Source: Lolium rigidum
Lineage: Eukaryota; Streptophyta; Magnoliopsida; Poales; Poaceae
Direction of reading: 5' to 3'
NCBI RefSeq assembly: GCF_022539505.1
Contig: NC_061510.1
Coordinates: forward strand, 264,563,687-264,627,686
DNA: 64,000 nt
Below are positions 11,364-23,696 of this stretch, piece by piece. Position 1 is the first letter of the stretch. Every line of letters starts with the position of its first letter. The notes beneath the pieces are model-generated. The model ran no database searches. It saw only the letters and a list, made by a program, of their open reading frames with translations, and was not told the DNA's origin. Made by a program: the position numbers and the translations under genes.

Positions 11364-13243
11364 TTAGTTCTTCTAAAGTACTCAAGGATATTCTTACTTG
11401 TCAGTCCAATGATCATCATATGAATCATTACGGTATATGCTCATAACACTTTATAGCACATGATATCTGATTGTGTACATATTATTCGTGATCTATAATC
11501 ACTCATGTGTTTTTACTCATTGAGTGTCAGATACAATCAAGTCTTGTTAAAACTTCACATGACAAGAATATTTTCTTAATATTTCTATATTGAACTATTT
11601 TCAATATCCATTCTATGTACTTTGACTTAAACTTATTTTGTGTTTCAATCTATCTTCATAGATCTTGACACTAGATATGTTTCAGTCCATATCCTTTCAT
11701 TGAAATTAATTTCTCAATGAAACCTTTTAATCAAGTATATAATTACATCATTTATAACTAACTATATGTCACCTACATAAAGTATTATAAATGTGTCTTA
11801 AGCGCTCCCACTTAATTTCTTGCAAATGCAAGCCTCTTCATCGTCTATGATGAAATCAAAAACTCTTTGACTATTTCATCTGGTGAAGATTCCAACTCCG
11901 TGATACTTACTTCATCCAATTGAAGTTCGTATACCTATCTAGTATTATACGGACCAGCAAAACTCTTGGTTGTATCTTGTATACCCCTTTAATACACACT
12001 TCTGATAAGTAATGTATTTTGCCATCCTACTAACATATCTCATAAAGGAAATATGTAGTGATTACTAGAATAATCCATATAGACTTTAATCATTGCTACA
12101 GAAAATCTAATCTTGTCGTAGTCAATTCTTTGAACTTTGTCGTAAACAACTTTTCGACAAGTCAAGCTTCTTCAAAGATATTTCATCCAAGTCCATCAAT
12201 TTTATAGATCTATTTACTTTCAAAAAGTATTCATCTATCTTGGATTTCATGGCGTATAGCCATTTTAACGAGTCGAGCCCATCATAACTTCTTTGTTTGT
12301 AGTTGGTTTATCATTGTTCAAAATCAATCCTTTGTCCACAAATCATTTATTTGATCACAAAGTAAACCATACCTACAAGGTTCAATATGTACTTCGATCT
12401 CCATGGCTAAAAACACTTTGTAGTCATGGGAGCCATGATTGTCGTGGCCGCTTCTGAAACCAATTCCGATGCTGCGCTACTCGATCATTATGCTCGAGGT
12501 TCATAAACCTTATCAAAATATATTGTCCTCCCACTCAAATACTTCACTAGAAACAATTTCTCGGAAATAAGAAACATTGACAAACACTTTTGTCTTTGTC
12601 TTGTGGGAAGAATTCCCAATTAAATCTCTGGGATAACCAACGAAGACATTCATCCGATTTTGGTTTGTAAACTCTTAGACCAAAATTTAAAGAAAGGACT
12701 ATTAGGATTTATACCCATGCCATAACTCGTATGGTGTCATTTCAACGGATCATGATGATGCTCTATTTAGTGTAAAAGCGGTAGTCACTAAAGCATAATC
12801 CACAAAAATATAATGGCATCATAATATTTTATCTCATCATTAATCCAACAAGGTTTGGATACATCTCTCGGATACTATATCATCATTGTGATACTCCAAG
12901 AAATGTGAGTTGTAGAACAATTTCATGACTCTCTTAGATGTTCGCTAAAACTCGTAATTCAAATATTTTCACCATGATCCAATCATAGATATTTGACTTT
13001 TCTATTACGATGATTTCCACTTCATGCTGAAATTTATTTGAATCCATTCAAATGTTTCAAACTTCTTCCTTATTGAATATATCCACATATATACTCAATT
13101 CATTGTTGAAAGTTTTCATGAAGTATAAGAATCTCCCGCACACAACTATGCCCGAGTGAACCATATACATCATCATGTATTTTTCCACTAAGTTAGTTGC
13201 CCGTTCAACTCTTGGCCTATGAACGGTATTTTAATCATTCTCT

Positions 13244-13429
13244 TTAGAAAAGATTTGCAAGCGCCAAATGATTCAAAAAATCAAATGACTCCAAAAATCC
13301 ATTTACATGGAGTTCCTTCATGCGTTTCTTTCTAACATGACCTAAATGGCGGTTCCACAAATAAGTGGAATTCAAATCATTTGCCTTATGACATTTTAGC
13401 GTCAGTGTTATGTATGTGTGTTTCACCAT
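13244..13429 (-). pseudogene. copia GAG-pre-integrase fragment
   Basis: The minus-strand frame reads NSTYLWNRHLGHVRKKRMKE and then LHVNGFLESFDF. This matches the GAG-pre-integrase signature of Ty1-copia polyproteins (YLWHxRLGHxxxKRMKxLHxxGLL). The rest of the integrase and RT is not readable because of stops and frameshifts. It confirms that the element is a copia on the minus strand. Confidence 0.75.
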
Positions 13430-14024
13430 TAAGATTTATAATAATTTATCCATCGTACATGGAGTAATGTCATAATTTGAACAACTCATTGTTTTCATTT
13501 GACCAGAGCAAAATAACAATTATTAAGTTCTTTATTATAAATTATAAGGGCTAGATAGAATGCCAACGATGAACATAATAACACTTTATTTTGTTCCAGA
13601 CGTGCATTCCTATCATATTCCTTGTCGATCACTTAGGCCATTGTATTCTTGTATTGCGTTGTTTTGTATGACACTTCATACCAACCAATATAGTACTAAT
13701 ACCCCAAAATTTCATAGTGTGACTTAACTAGGAATACAACCATAACATGTATATCATTTATATACACCTGAGCTAGACTTTCTAGTCTTTTCTTTTCTTT
13801 TTGCCAAAATATCTTTTGCAGTTTCTCTTTTAGCTTTCCTCATTATTCGGAAAACACTTCAACATCATTAACTTCTAGGTTTGTTGGTCAAATACCAATA
13901 ACCTTGAGGTTCTTACTTTGAAGTTGATCATCATATGATAAGTGTTCCGGATTTCACTATTAGTAACCTTGTAATATGATGAACAATTTCACTCATAATT
14001 TTATCCATCATATCATGACGACTT

Positions 14025-15045
14025 TCCGAGACCATGTCTGTACATGCTAGGCTCGTAAAGTTTTAACCTTGGTATTTGCATGTGCAAATCTAGCTTGCAC
14101 CCGTTGTATGCACACGTAGAATCTATCACACCCGATCATCACGTGATGCTTCGAAACGACGAGTCTTAGCAATGGTGCATATTAAGGATGGTCACTTCAT
14201 GGATATGCGAATATCGTTAGTGCCCCAATAGTTGGAGGATTGTGACGCCTTGCGTCTTCAACCTTTGTACATTCCCATAAAACTTATGAGTTCATGTAGT
14301 CTCACCAAATTATATTCTATCATCTTGCAATAAGGTCTTAGATATCACATATATCTCATACCTTGATTATTTTCGAAAACTAAATTTTCAGCTCCTTACT
14401 TTTCAAACAGATTTGAACTTCAAGTTTGACGGAGACAAGATAACTTTAGGTACTAATTGAAACCATAGCTCTTTGAATCAAAAATGTGAGGTTTACTAAA
14501 AGTTTGCAATAGGACATAAACATTTCTTGATTCATTAACAATACGGTACCAATCCGTAAAGTTTCTTATCAGCTTTTAACAGTATTTCTATCTCAATAAC
14601 AAGACTAGCGCATAGTAGAAAAACGGATGCCAATACTACAAAAATTAATTCAAAATACTACTCAGACTATGTTTATGATAATTAGTTCATGTTCTAATCT
14701 TATTACTAATGAACTCCCACTTAATACAACATCCCTCATAGTTGTTAAGTGGTACACGATCCAAATCCACTACACCAAAACCGATCATCACGTGAGATGA
14801 TGTAGCTTCAATGGTGAACATCAACATGTTGATCATATCATCCATATGACTCGTGTTCAACCTTTCGGTTTCCGTTGTCCCGAGGCCATGTCCGTACATG
14901 CTAGGCTCGTCAAGCAAACCCAAGTATTCCGCGTGTGCAACATGGCTTACACCCGTTGTATATGAACGTTGAATCTATCACATCCGATCATCACGAGATG
15001 CTTCGAAACGACGAACTGCGTACAACGGTGCATACTAGGGGAGAA
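14025..15045. repeat. Direct repeat in the copia leader region (two units of about 170 bp)
   Basis: Segments 14025-14200 and 14879-15045 share 'catgt(c/t)(c/t)gtacatgctaggctcgt', 'cacccgttgtat', 'gaatctatcaca(c/t)ccgatcatcacg' and 'gatgcttcgaaacgacga'. They are in the same orientation, about 850 bp apart, near the 5' end of the element. Confidence 0.7.
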
Positions 15046-15822
15046 CACTTTATTATCTTGATATTAATGTGAGGGATCATCTTATAATGCTACCGTCGCG
15101 ATCTAAGCAAAATAAGATGCATAAAAGGATTAACATCACATGCGGTTCATATGTGATATGATATGGCCCTTTTGTCTTTGCGCCTTCGATCTTCATCTCT
15201 AAAGCACGGACATGATCTCCATCATCAACGGGCATGATCTCCATCATCGTCGGCGTAGCGTCAAGGTTCATGGCGCCGTCTTCATGGTTGTTCACCTCAT
15301 GTAGCAACTATTACAACTACTTTGAAATACTACTCAACATGAAATTAAAGACAACCATAAGGCTCCTCGCCGGTTGCCACAATACAATAATGATCATCTC
15401 ATACATATTCATCATCACATTATGGCCATATCACATCACCAAACCCTGCAAAAACAAGTTAGACGTCTCTAATTTGGTTTGCATATTTTACGTGGTTTAG
15501 GGTTTTCGAGTAAGATCTAATCTACCTACGAACATGAACCACAACGGTGATACTAGTGTTGTCAATAGAACAGTAAATTGAATCTTCACTATAGTAGGAG
15601 AGACAGACACCCGCAAAGCCTCTTATGCAATACAAGTTGCATGTCGAACGAGGAACAAGTCTCATGAACGCGGTCATGTAAAGTTATTCCGAGCCGCTTC
15701 ATCCTACTATGCCACAAAGATGCAAAGTACTCAAACTAAAGATAACAAGAGCATCAACGCCCACAAAACCATTGTGTTCTACTCGTGCAACCATCTATGC
15801 ATAGACACGGCTCTGATACCAC

Positions 15823-17620
15823 TGTAGGATAACGTTGCATAGGAAACAAAAAAATTTCCTACCGCGAACACGCAATCCAAGCCAAGATGCAATCTAGAAG
15901 ATGGTAGCAACGAGGGGGTATCGAGTCTCACCCTTGAAGAGATTCCAAAGCCTACAAGATGAGGCTCTTGTTGCTGCGGTAGACGTTCACTTGCCGCTTG
16001 CAAAAGCGCGTAGAAGATCTTGATCACGATCGCTTCCGGTGCCACGAACGGGCAGCACCTCCGTACTCGGTCACACGTTCGGTTGTTGATGAAGACGACG
16101 TCCACCTCCCCGTTCCAGCGGGCAGCGGAAGTAGTAGCTCCTCTTGAATCCGACAGCACGACGGCGTGGTGTCGGTGGTGGTGGAGAAATCCGGCGGAGC
16201 TTCGCTTAAGCGTGCGGGATGTGGTGGAGGAGAGAGACCGCTAGGGTTTGGGGAGAGAGGGGGGTTGGGCGCCGGCCCTCTAAGGGGTGCGGCCAAGGCT
16301 GAGGTTTGAAGGTCAGCCCCCTCTCCTATGCCCCTCATTATATAGGTGGAAGCACCAAGAGTTCTAGTCCAAGTCTTCGAATAAGACCCCAACACTAAAA
16401 CCTCCCATATGTGGGAAACCTACTCAAGGAGGGAGTCCTACCCAAGGTGGGACTCCCACCTTTCCTTGAGGTGGGTTGGCCGGCCACCCTAAGGGAGTCC
16501 ACCTTGGACTCCTCCCCTTTAGGGTTGGCTGGTCATGCAAGGTGGAGTCCCTCCGGGACTCTACTTTCCATGGTGATTTCTTTTGGACTTTTCTAGAACC
16601 TTCTAGAACCTGCCATAAATGCACCGGATCATTTCCAAACTTGGAATATGACTTCCTATATATGAATCTTATTCTCCGGACCATTCCGGAACTCCTCGTG
16701 ATGTCCGGGATCTCATCCGGGACTCCGAACAAATATTCGAACTCCATTCCATATTCAAGTTCTACCATTTCAACATCCAACTTTAAGTGTGTCACCCTAC
16801 GGTTCGTGAACTATGCGGACATGGTTGAGTACTCACTCCGACCAATAACCAATAGCGGGATCTGGAGATCCATAATGGCTCCCACATATTCAACGATGAC
16901 TTTAGTGATCGAATGAACCATTCACATACGATACCAATTCCCTTTGTCACGCGATATTTTACTTGTCCGAGGTTTGATCTTCGGTATCACTCTATACCTT
17001 GTTCAACCTCGTCTCCTGACAAGTACTCTTTACTCGTACCGTGGTATGTGGTCTCTTATGAACTTATTCATATGCTTGCAAGACATTAGACGACATTCCA
17101 CCGAGAGGGCCCGGAGTATATCTATCCGTCATCGGGATGGACAAATCCCACTCGTTGATCCATATGCCTCAACTCATACTTTTCGGATACTTAATCCCAC
17201 CTTTATAACCACCCATTTACGCGAGTGGCGTTTGATGTAATCAAAGTACCTTTCCAGTATAAGTGATTTACATGATCTCATGGTCATAAGGACTAGGTAA
17301 CTATGTATCGAAAGCTTATAGCAAATAACTTAATGACGAGATCTTATGCTACGCTTAATTGGGTGTGTCCATTACATCATTCATACAATGATATAACCTT
17401 GTTATTAATAACATCCAATGTTCATGATTATGAAACTAATCATCCATTAATCAACAAGCTAGTTAAGAGGCATACTAGGGACTCTTTGTTTGTCTACAAA
17501 TCACACATGTACTAATGTTTCGGTTAATACAATTATAGCATGATATATAAACATTTATCATAAACATAAAGATATAAATAATAACCACTTTATTATTGCC
17601 TCTAGGGCATATCTCCTTCA
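15823..17620 (-). mobile_element. copia 5' LTR with adjacent PBS
   Basis: About 1.8 kb. On the minus strand it starts TGAAGGAGATATGCCCTAGA and ends ...GTTATCCTACA. The neighbouring interior reads GTGGTATCAGAGC (15810-15822), the initiator tRNA-Met PBS. It is strongly similar to the plus-strand LTR at 25431-27211. The candidate TSD outside it is AGGTT (17621-17625); the other copy is outside the window. Confidence 0.9.
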
Positions 17621-18460
17621 AGGTTTATTCCAAAGATAGAAAGTCTACGGACTATAAATATGTACCTAGGGTTATTGAGAAAGGAGGACGATCACGTTCA
17701 CAACAAACACAATCTAGGCGCATCGCCACCCCTTGTTTCGAGGGTTTCTTCCGGGTAAGCTGATATGTTTGCTTAGTTATGCTGCCCCTAAATATCTAGC
17801 TGCCTTTGCACCTATCTTAGGTGTAAGGGCAGCATCTTGCTTGGTCTTTATTTAGTAGATCTGATCTGTAATGGTTGTTCCTTGTTCTCCAAGGATTAGT
17901 TTGATATCCGCATGGTTAGGCCTTACAAACGGGTTGAACGATCCAGTAGTGCGTAAGGTATGGTTTGCCGATCCAAGAGGGGTTGTTCCGGGAATCGACT
18001 TCTGTGTTGGTTTGTAGGCCTCTTTTAGGACTAGTTTTCTGTTATCTTTCGTATCTGCCAGGCTCAACTGTGCGTAGGACGTTCCAATTATGCGGTGAAA
18101 GCCCTAGACTGTCGTAGATCGATTTAACTTGGTATTGATAAAGCAGGATCCCCATGTTATCGTAGATCCAATACGAACCATGGGTCAATCGGCTCTTTGA
18201 GCCGATTCACAGGGTAACCTGAGAGCCGATCGAGGCTCAGATTTAATGTTTACGTGTCTGCCATGCAGGAAACTAATTGAAGCAATCCATCACCTTCCTA
18301 ACCAGGTATAGGTCAGGTGGCACGCCCTCGCAACAGCCAGGACGTGTGCCGGATTTTGCGGGCCGTCGCCCGAGGGACCAGGGCCCACCAGCAGTTCTGG
18401 GAGCCTCCCGGCTCTTCGTGTTGCTCGTCGCTGCTCGCTGGTGGGTTTTGGCAGGCAACA
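17621..18460 (+). mobile_element. LTR-retrotransposon fragment (R/U5-like), family not fixed
   Basis: It contains blocks common in grass gypsy LTRs: GGACGATCACGTTCAC, the self-complementary CGGCTCTTTGAGCCG, and a GC-rich end GGCCGTCGCCCGAGGGACCA followed by CTCGTCGCTGCTCGCTGG. No coding domain, PBS or second LTR is visible. The copia element inserted at its left edge. Assignment rests on recognition of repeated LTR phrases only. Confidence 0.45.
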
Positions 18461-18720
18461 TATTGATGCTGAAATGTTGCTATAGTGTTAAAATGTTGCC
18501 AAAGTGCTTAAATTTTGTCGAACTGTTTTTGTCATGCTGATGTTTATGCTGAAATGTTATTATGCTGACGTACATAACACGTAAGCCCATGGATATCCAT
18601 GGATACCCAGATATCTAACGGGTTTAGATTTGGAGCGACGTCCATGCTCATAGATGCGTTCGTAGGTAGGGCACAATTAGGTTGATGGATATGGATCTGA
18701 TTTTGGTATGTCCGTCCAAA
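18461..18720. other. Unassigned intergenic DNA
   Basis: Low-complexity runs based on 'gctgaaatgtt' occur at 18468-18560, followed by 'ccatggatatccatggatac' at 18586-18608, a near-palindrome. No gene is supported. Confidence 0.3.
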
Positions 18721-18958
18721 CCCACTCCATTGCCATCCTTAGTAGCCACATATTTTGAGAAAACCTTTAACCAATTAATATGGTTAACAAAATATAAGAT
18801 ATATGTCACAAAAGATATACTATTGAATTCATATTTAAAAGAAGTTTCCTATGGTATACCTTTTTGTGGCATATATGTAATATTTTATTGAACAAATTAA
18901 TGGTTTAATTTTTTTACTTAAAATACATGGGGGCCTAATAAACCAATATGGAGGGAGT
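18721..18958. mobile_element. Stowaway-like MITE
   Basis: The right end reads ...CCAATATGGAGGGAG, the reverse complement of the Stowaway terminus CTCCCTCC. The two halves are long imperfect inverted repeats: left AACCAATTAATATGGTTAAC...ATATGTCACAAAA against the reverse complement of the right AAACCATTAATTTGTTCAAT...ATATGCCACAAAA. The left terminus is eroded. Confidence 0.6.
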
Positions 18959-20380
18959 CTAAATTTTCTATAGGAAACTGTCAAAAATGATATAGATGTC
19001 AAATGCCAACAAAAGGTTCTTCCATAATTTCGAGCCGCAATGCGAAGGCTACACGCATGACACAACCAGCAAGAGAACAAACACCATACCATTATTCTAC
19101 AAAAAAGAAACTAAATAGCCCGATCGATGTCGCTGGGAGCCGAGAGTATGTATCACCATTGTCAAGAACGTATATCAGTTGGGATAAATATTACGAGAAC
19201 AATCCTTTTTGCACCAATGATGTGAATTGGTTTTCCAAAATCGATCTAACGAGGTAAGATCTGAACGACCATGCCTAGAGAAATTTAATCTTTGAACACC
19301 ACTATTAATTAGAACGAATATCTCTTCATCGAACGAAGAGCCGAAGATCACTTATATTAGACGATACCATCTCCATTGGTAAGGATGCAAAAAAACAAGA
19401 CGATTAGCAAAACTCTAATATATCGAAAAAACTACTTTTATTATAACACCACTTCTTGATCAGGTTTCTCACCGGCCACGACGTCCCACCATCTCTGGCA
19501 AGGTCATCCACCCTCGTTTCATCGACACTCGCTAACGGGCCACAGACGCACGAGGCCATGTAGCTTGCGCATCGCGATGATAGGAGACACAACAGCGACA
19601 TATAAGTTTGCCCTAGAAGGTCGGGTGGACCTATTTTATGCGTTTAGCGTGGAAATGATGTGGGATCCCACACCTCCTCATCATCATATTCATTGTTAAA
19701 TTCATCAACCCCTTGTTCCTGCACATCGCTACCGGAGCTTGTCATCGACCCTTCGCTGCTACCGTGGGATGGACCACCATCTCCGACCACCCGCGGCCAT
19801 TGCCGCTCGCGCGTCGCCCTAACACACCCTCCTCAAACCGCCCCAATTACCGGTCCACCACCGCCAAAACCTTACTCTAAATGACCCGACTACAGCGCCG
19901 GTGAGCACCCCGCGCCACAAACCCTATGTCATCGGCGAGCTACCCACTCCCGCTGCCCCCACCCTAAATTCCATTCCTTGACTTTGCCGGCGATGCCACG
20001 ACGAGCCACGTCATCCCCATCTCCAGCGAGGTCTAGGCCTCGCCTTGCCAGCGACACTGGCCAGCCGCATCATCCCCATCTTCGGCCAGCCTTATTGTTT
20101 GCCGGCGTGGCCGTATTCAATGTGAGAGAGCCGGTTGCATCGGAGGGGTGCGCGTTGACACGCAACAGGCGTCAAATAGGTATTGCCGACAAGGTCTGCC
20201 TTTTGCTAGTGATTTCCCATTTTCTTCTCTTGGGCCTTCACTAAAATGGCTGGCAGGTCTTTTTAGCTGCAAGGCAAGCCCAGGGTTTCGGCCTTCTCTG
20301 TATCTGTACAGGGACCGGGGGAGCAAGTAGTAAACGGCAATTGGCCAGTGGCCACACCTGTCCACGGTTACGACGATGGT
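18959..20380. other. Unassigned DNA; no supported gene
   Basis: Mixed composition. 19680-20100 is CCG/TCC-rich and resembles transposon- or gene-leader DNA, but no frame carries a recognisable domain and no clear ends or TSDs were found. Confidence 0.3.
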
Positions 20381-21354
20381 ATCAGTGGAGTGTTACCATA
20401 TCCAATTCTTTAGAGAAAGCAACATCCACATTGTCATCTTTAAAAAAACATCCATTATCCTCATTGAGTATACTGAAATTTAGCTTGTCTCCGAAAAAAA
20501 AGCATATGTCAACTCTATTACCCAGAAAATTTCTGTAGAAGAATGTGCAAATATCCGTCTAAACTACTCCCTGAAAAAGATAAGAATTTCGTGTTTGATA
20601 ACGACAACGATTAAGAATGTCGTGTGTCAACGCAAAAGATATCAGAAAAGTAGATAAGAAAAGTAGCTGTCGGAACTCGGAAGATGCATATATATAGAAG
20701 ACAATACTGAAAATTGATATGTCAACAGGAAACCATTTCTTGGTCGGTGTGTTAAACATTAGCCTTGTCTTGTAAACGTCTTCTTGGAGCGCTGATGCAC
20801 ACATCTAAATTTCCAGTTGAAATTGGAACAATCTAACTAGAGCAACCACCGCAGCCGGATTAGCCACGCTAGTTACCAGGTGCACAATCAATCAGCCAGT
20901 ATAACATTTTGGTGGACATACGTACGAGATCACAAACCATAGACCTGTTATCTTCTCCAATCCAATCACGCCGCCGGCCGCCCACGAACCACCGGGAAAG
21001 TTTCCGCTCCGATCGACGTGCGCGTCTCGTCGTCGTCTCGTTTCTGCACAGGTCGTCAAACCTGAAAACGACATTCCCCTAACTGATCGATGCGCCGGTC
21101 GTCAGCCGAACCCGGAGAAAAAAAGTACTCGTACTACACAATCATGCCGAATTTGTCTTGTGCTGAAACAAGAAGTCAGAGGTAACATGGTCGATCTCAC
21201 AATTCAATTTCTCCGGTTAGCCTACCACTTAGTGCCAAACCGCCAAAATTTCTCAACGCATGCACACTAAACAAAGTTCGGATAGCCTCCCACTATCTCG
21301 AACCAGTCCATCTCCCCCTCGAATCACTCCTGAATCATCGCCAGCCATGGCCCC
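20381..21354 (+). promoter_or_regulatory. Upstream region of the DUF688-like gene
   Basis: There is no coding or clear transposon sequence between the unassigned DNA and the TATA box. A GC-rich segment (20960-21120) carries CGTC/CGCC clusters. Discrete operator-type sites cannot be assigned by eye. Confidence 0.3.
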
Positions 21355-21360
21355 TATAAA
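21355..21360 (+). promoter_or_regulatory. TATA box of the DUF688-like gene
   Basis: TATAAA lies 110 bp before the start codon, in the context GGCCCCTATAAATTC. It predicts transcription starting near 21385-21395 and a leader of roughly 70-80 nt. Confidence 0.65.
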
Positions 21361-21464
21361 TTCAGAAGCACGATCAGAGGGAGAGGGACAGAAAACAAAT
21401 TCTAGAGAGAGGAGTTAAGCTCACACTTCTGAAAGAGGTGGTTTACAAGATTGCAGCAGGAGCG

Positions 21465-22103
21465 ATGGAAGATGACTCGTGCAGGAGGGCGGGGGCGATA
21501 CCGTTCAAGTGGGAGGTCTGCCCGGGGACGCCGAAGCACACGAGGAGCGCCAGCGCCGCGGCGGCATCGCCCGCCAAGGTGGCGCCGAAGCTGACGCTCA
21601 CGCCGCCTCCGTCCATGACGTCGTCGCCGTCGCCGTATTACCACCACCACTCGGCTGCGTCGTCGCCTCGCGTCTCCTCCGCGCGCTCGGCGTCCGTGTC
21701 GCCGTCCCGGCGCCGGCCTTACGCGTACGCGGGCGGTCACCGCCGGGCGCCGCCGACTGCCTTCATTGACGCCGCGCCTCGGGCGGCGGTGACGGAATAT
21801 GGCTCTGGCGCGCCTGAGGCAGAAACGGCGGCGTTCGGGTGCTTCGGGCTCCCTATGCTCCGGAGGAAGGGCATCAAGAAAAGCGCCGGGTTTGGGTTTG
21901 CGTCCGCATCGAGCTTCAGCTCCAGCTCTAGCTCGTCGGGAGGCAGCAGCTTCAGGTCGGACGGCGTAGGGCTTGGGATGCGACGGTCGGCGTCGATCTC
22001 GTCCGCCTCGTCGTTGCCGCTGCCGCCCGGGAGGAGGTACGCCGCCGAGGCGAGGGCGGAGGTGGATGCTATCGCTGCCACTGGACGAGGCTGGTACTTT
22101 TGA
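21465..22103 (+). CDS. DUF688-like serine/proline-rich protein, single exon, 212 aa
   Basis: An intact ORF. The ATG at 21465 is chosen because it follows a good leader (TATA at 21355) and gives MEDDSCRRAGAIPFKWEVCP at once; the in-frame codon upstream is GTG, not ATG. The motif IPFKWEVCPGTPK at residues about 12-24 is the signature of plant DUF688 / hydroxyproline-rich-type proteins (IPFxWExxPGxPK). The middle is low-complexity Ser/Ala/Pro. Later come FGCFGLPMLRRKGIKKSAGF, with a cysteine and basic patch, a Ser run at about 145-160, and a basic C terminus ending ATGRGWYF. There is no signal peptide or membrane segment. Codons are strongly GC3-biased, as in many grass single-exon genes. The molecular role is unknown for this family. 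This is the only intact host gene in the window. A Mutator-like element lies 373 bp downstream. Confidence 0.85.
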   Translation: MEDDSCRRAGAIPFKWEVCPGTPKHTRSASAAAASPAKVAPKLTLTPPPSMTSSPSPYYHHHSAASSPRVSSARSASVSPSRRRPYAYAGGHRRAPPTAFIDAAPRAAVTEYGSGAPEAETAAFGCFGLPMLRRKGIKKSAGFGFASASSFSSSSSSSGGSSFRSDGVGLGMRRSASISSASSLPLPPGRRYAAEARAEVDAIAATGRGWYF

Positions 22104-22475
22104 GTTTTGGGTCACACGGCGACCGGCCAGCTGCCGGCGTGTACGCTGTGGTTGGGCACGGCGATTATATGCGCACCATTGTTGCTTATTGGAGAATGCA
22201 TAGGAAAATGAAGGCTCGCGTGATTTGAGATCCCAGCTTATGTAATTTTGCTGGAGACTGTTTGCGTGCGTGTACTTGTTTGCTCAATCCCTACAGCTAA
22301 GGGATAAGGCAGAGGAGGAGACACGAACAGTTTATCACTTGATCAGTTGATGTAAAACCAGTGAAGAAAATGAACTTACTGTATAGTTTTTTTTTTCCCG
22401 ATTTTTGTGAAGAAAATAAACTCTCAAGATTTTTTTTCCAGATTTGCTAGAAATCATTCGTCTGATTTTTATTAA
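22104..22475 (+). other. 3' flank of the DUF688-like gene
   Basis: Probable 3' UTR. An AATAAA-like signal (GAAAATAAACTC) lies near 22412-22423. A poly-T tract at 22388-22396 and a second at 22431-22437 follow. The last 9 bp, TTTTATTAA (22467-22475), are the left TSD of the Mutator-like element. Confidence 0.5.
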
Positions 22476-22877
22476 GAGTGAAATGCATCTATGGTCCATG
22501 AAGTTGTTGGCCATGTTCGAAACAGTCCTTGAACTCAAAAAATGCACCACTACAGTCCTCGATCTCGATCTGTACGTCAACATACCGTCCTAGATACGAT
22601 TGACCACCGTATTTTGCTGACGTAGCGCAAGATCAGGCCCAGGACGTCCTTGCCCACCTTTTCAATCTTTGAACCGAGTTGTTCCCCACCGGAGTGCGGC
22701 AAGCATGGATCCCCGACCGGCGTTGATGTGCGTTGTGGTGACCGTCTCCGCGTGCTGACCCTCCTCGTGGCCGTACTGTCGCCGGCCGCGTCTCAACCAC
22801 CCTCTCCTCCACGATCTGGACAACAACAATGGCAAAAAAAACCAATGGCTATTTGGCAGCTTCCTGGAGCGCGAAGT

Positions 22878-23283
22878 ATTCTCCAGCCGCATCCCCAAAG
22901 CGTTCTCCAAACGGTGCCGGATCGAACGAGTTTAGGGACGTGTTTTGTTCGTGTCGCGTTTGGGAGACGAGACGATTCGATGCGTCTCTGCGGGAACTGC
23001 ACCGTCGCTGCGCGCCAATAACTTCGGTCGCGAGGTAGGCGACAGTTAGGTTAAACTTGAATGTGCCGCTGAGTCGGTCCCGCCACTCCCTGCCTCACTT
23101 TTCGTTGTGTCCGGCGTGCCCGGAGCGTCCCCTGTGTAGCGGGGACGGGATTGGGGCGCCGGACACCGTATTGAGTCGCCCCAGACGAAAGGAGACCTTG
23201 GGAGCATAACTGGAAACGAAATTTCGTCTGGCGCGCTCCAAATCCCTGTGAGAGCCGTTTTGGGAGACAGGCTAGAGATGCTC
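22878..23283. mobile_element. Possible small non-autonomous DNA transposon inside the MULE
   Basis: CTCCAGCCGCATCCCCAAA (22881) and the reverse complement of TTTGGGAGACAGGCTAGAG (23260-23278) form imperfect inverted ends about 0.4 kb apart. A similar start, GGGCATCTCCAATGGG, follows at 23406. These resemble the 'GAGCATCTCCAGC' termini of grass DNA transposons, but no TSD could be verified. Confidence 0.3.
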
Positions 23284-23696
23284 TACACTCCAGGCCCCGC
23301 TGTCGGCCATTGTCGCCAGATTGACGTCCATCCCGTGCCGCAGGGAATCTACTCGAGGGTGTGGAGCCGGCCAGTTTGTGTGGGCTGCAGAGCCCGAGGA
23401 ACTTAGGGCATCTCCAATGGGCTGACTCATTTCGGACGTCTGAAATGTCCGTTTGCGTCGGCGCGCGGATGCCATGCGGCCCAGGGCGACCGTTTGCATC
23501 GGGAGTATCTCTAGCGGTGCGGACGCATTTATCTGACCGATGCCCTCGAACGCTGCGCAGCGGCAGGACGAGATGTCCGATCGCCGGCGTGCGCGGCGCG
23601 CGAAGTGCGCGAAGCGCTCCCTGTTCGACGACAGTGTTGGCCCATCTGGCGGCCAGTAGTAGGCCGCGTGACTGCGAGTAACCCATGTCGTGGTAG

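Larger units (their letters stand above)
10742..17620 (-). mobile_element. Decayed BARE1/Angela/WIS-type Ty1-copia element
   Basis: Read on the minus strand: 5' LTR (17620-15823), PBS TGGTATCAGAGC, about 5.06 kb of interior, a purine-rich tract AAGTGGGAGAC, then the first 20 bp of the 3' LTR (10761-10742), where a CACTA element has inserted. The rest of the 3' LTR should lie beyond the CACTA, left of the window. The interior keeps only short readable fragments (GAG-pre-integrase at 13244-13429 and an RNase H C-terminal trace near 10790-10860), so the element is old. The 5' LTR and the untranslated leader next to it are much better preserved than pol. Confidence 0.85.

Noticed and set aside
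16024..16916. Open frames inside the copia LTRs (also 25811-26796)
   Set aside because: They are LTR sequence present in inverse orientation in both copies. No retroelement protein is encoded in the LTR.
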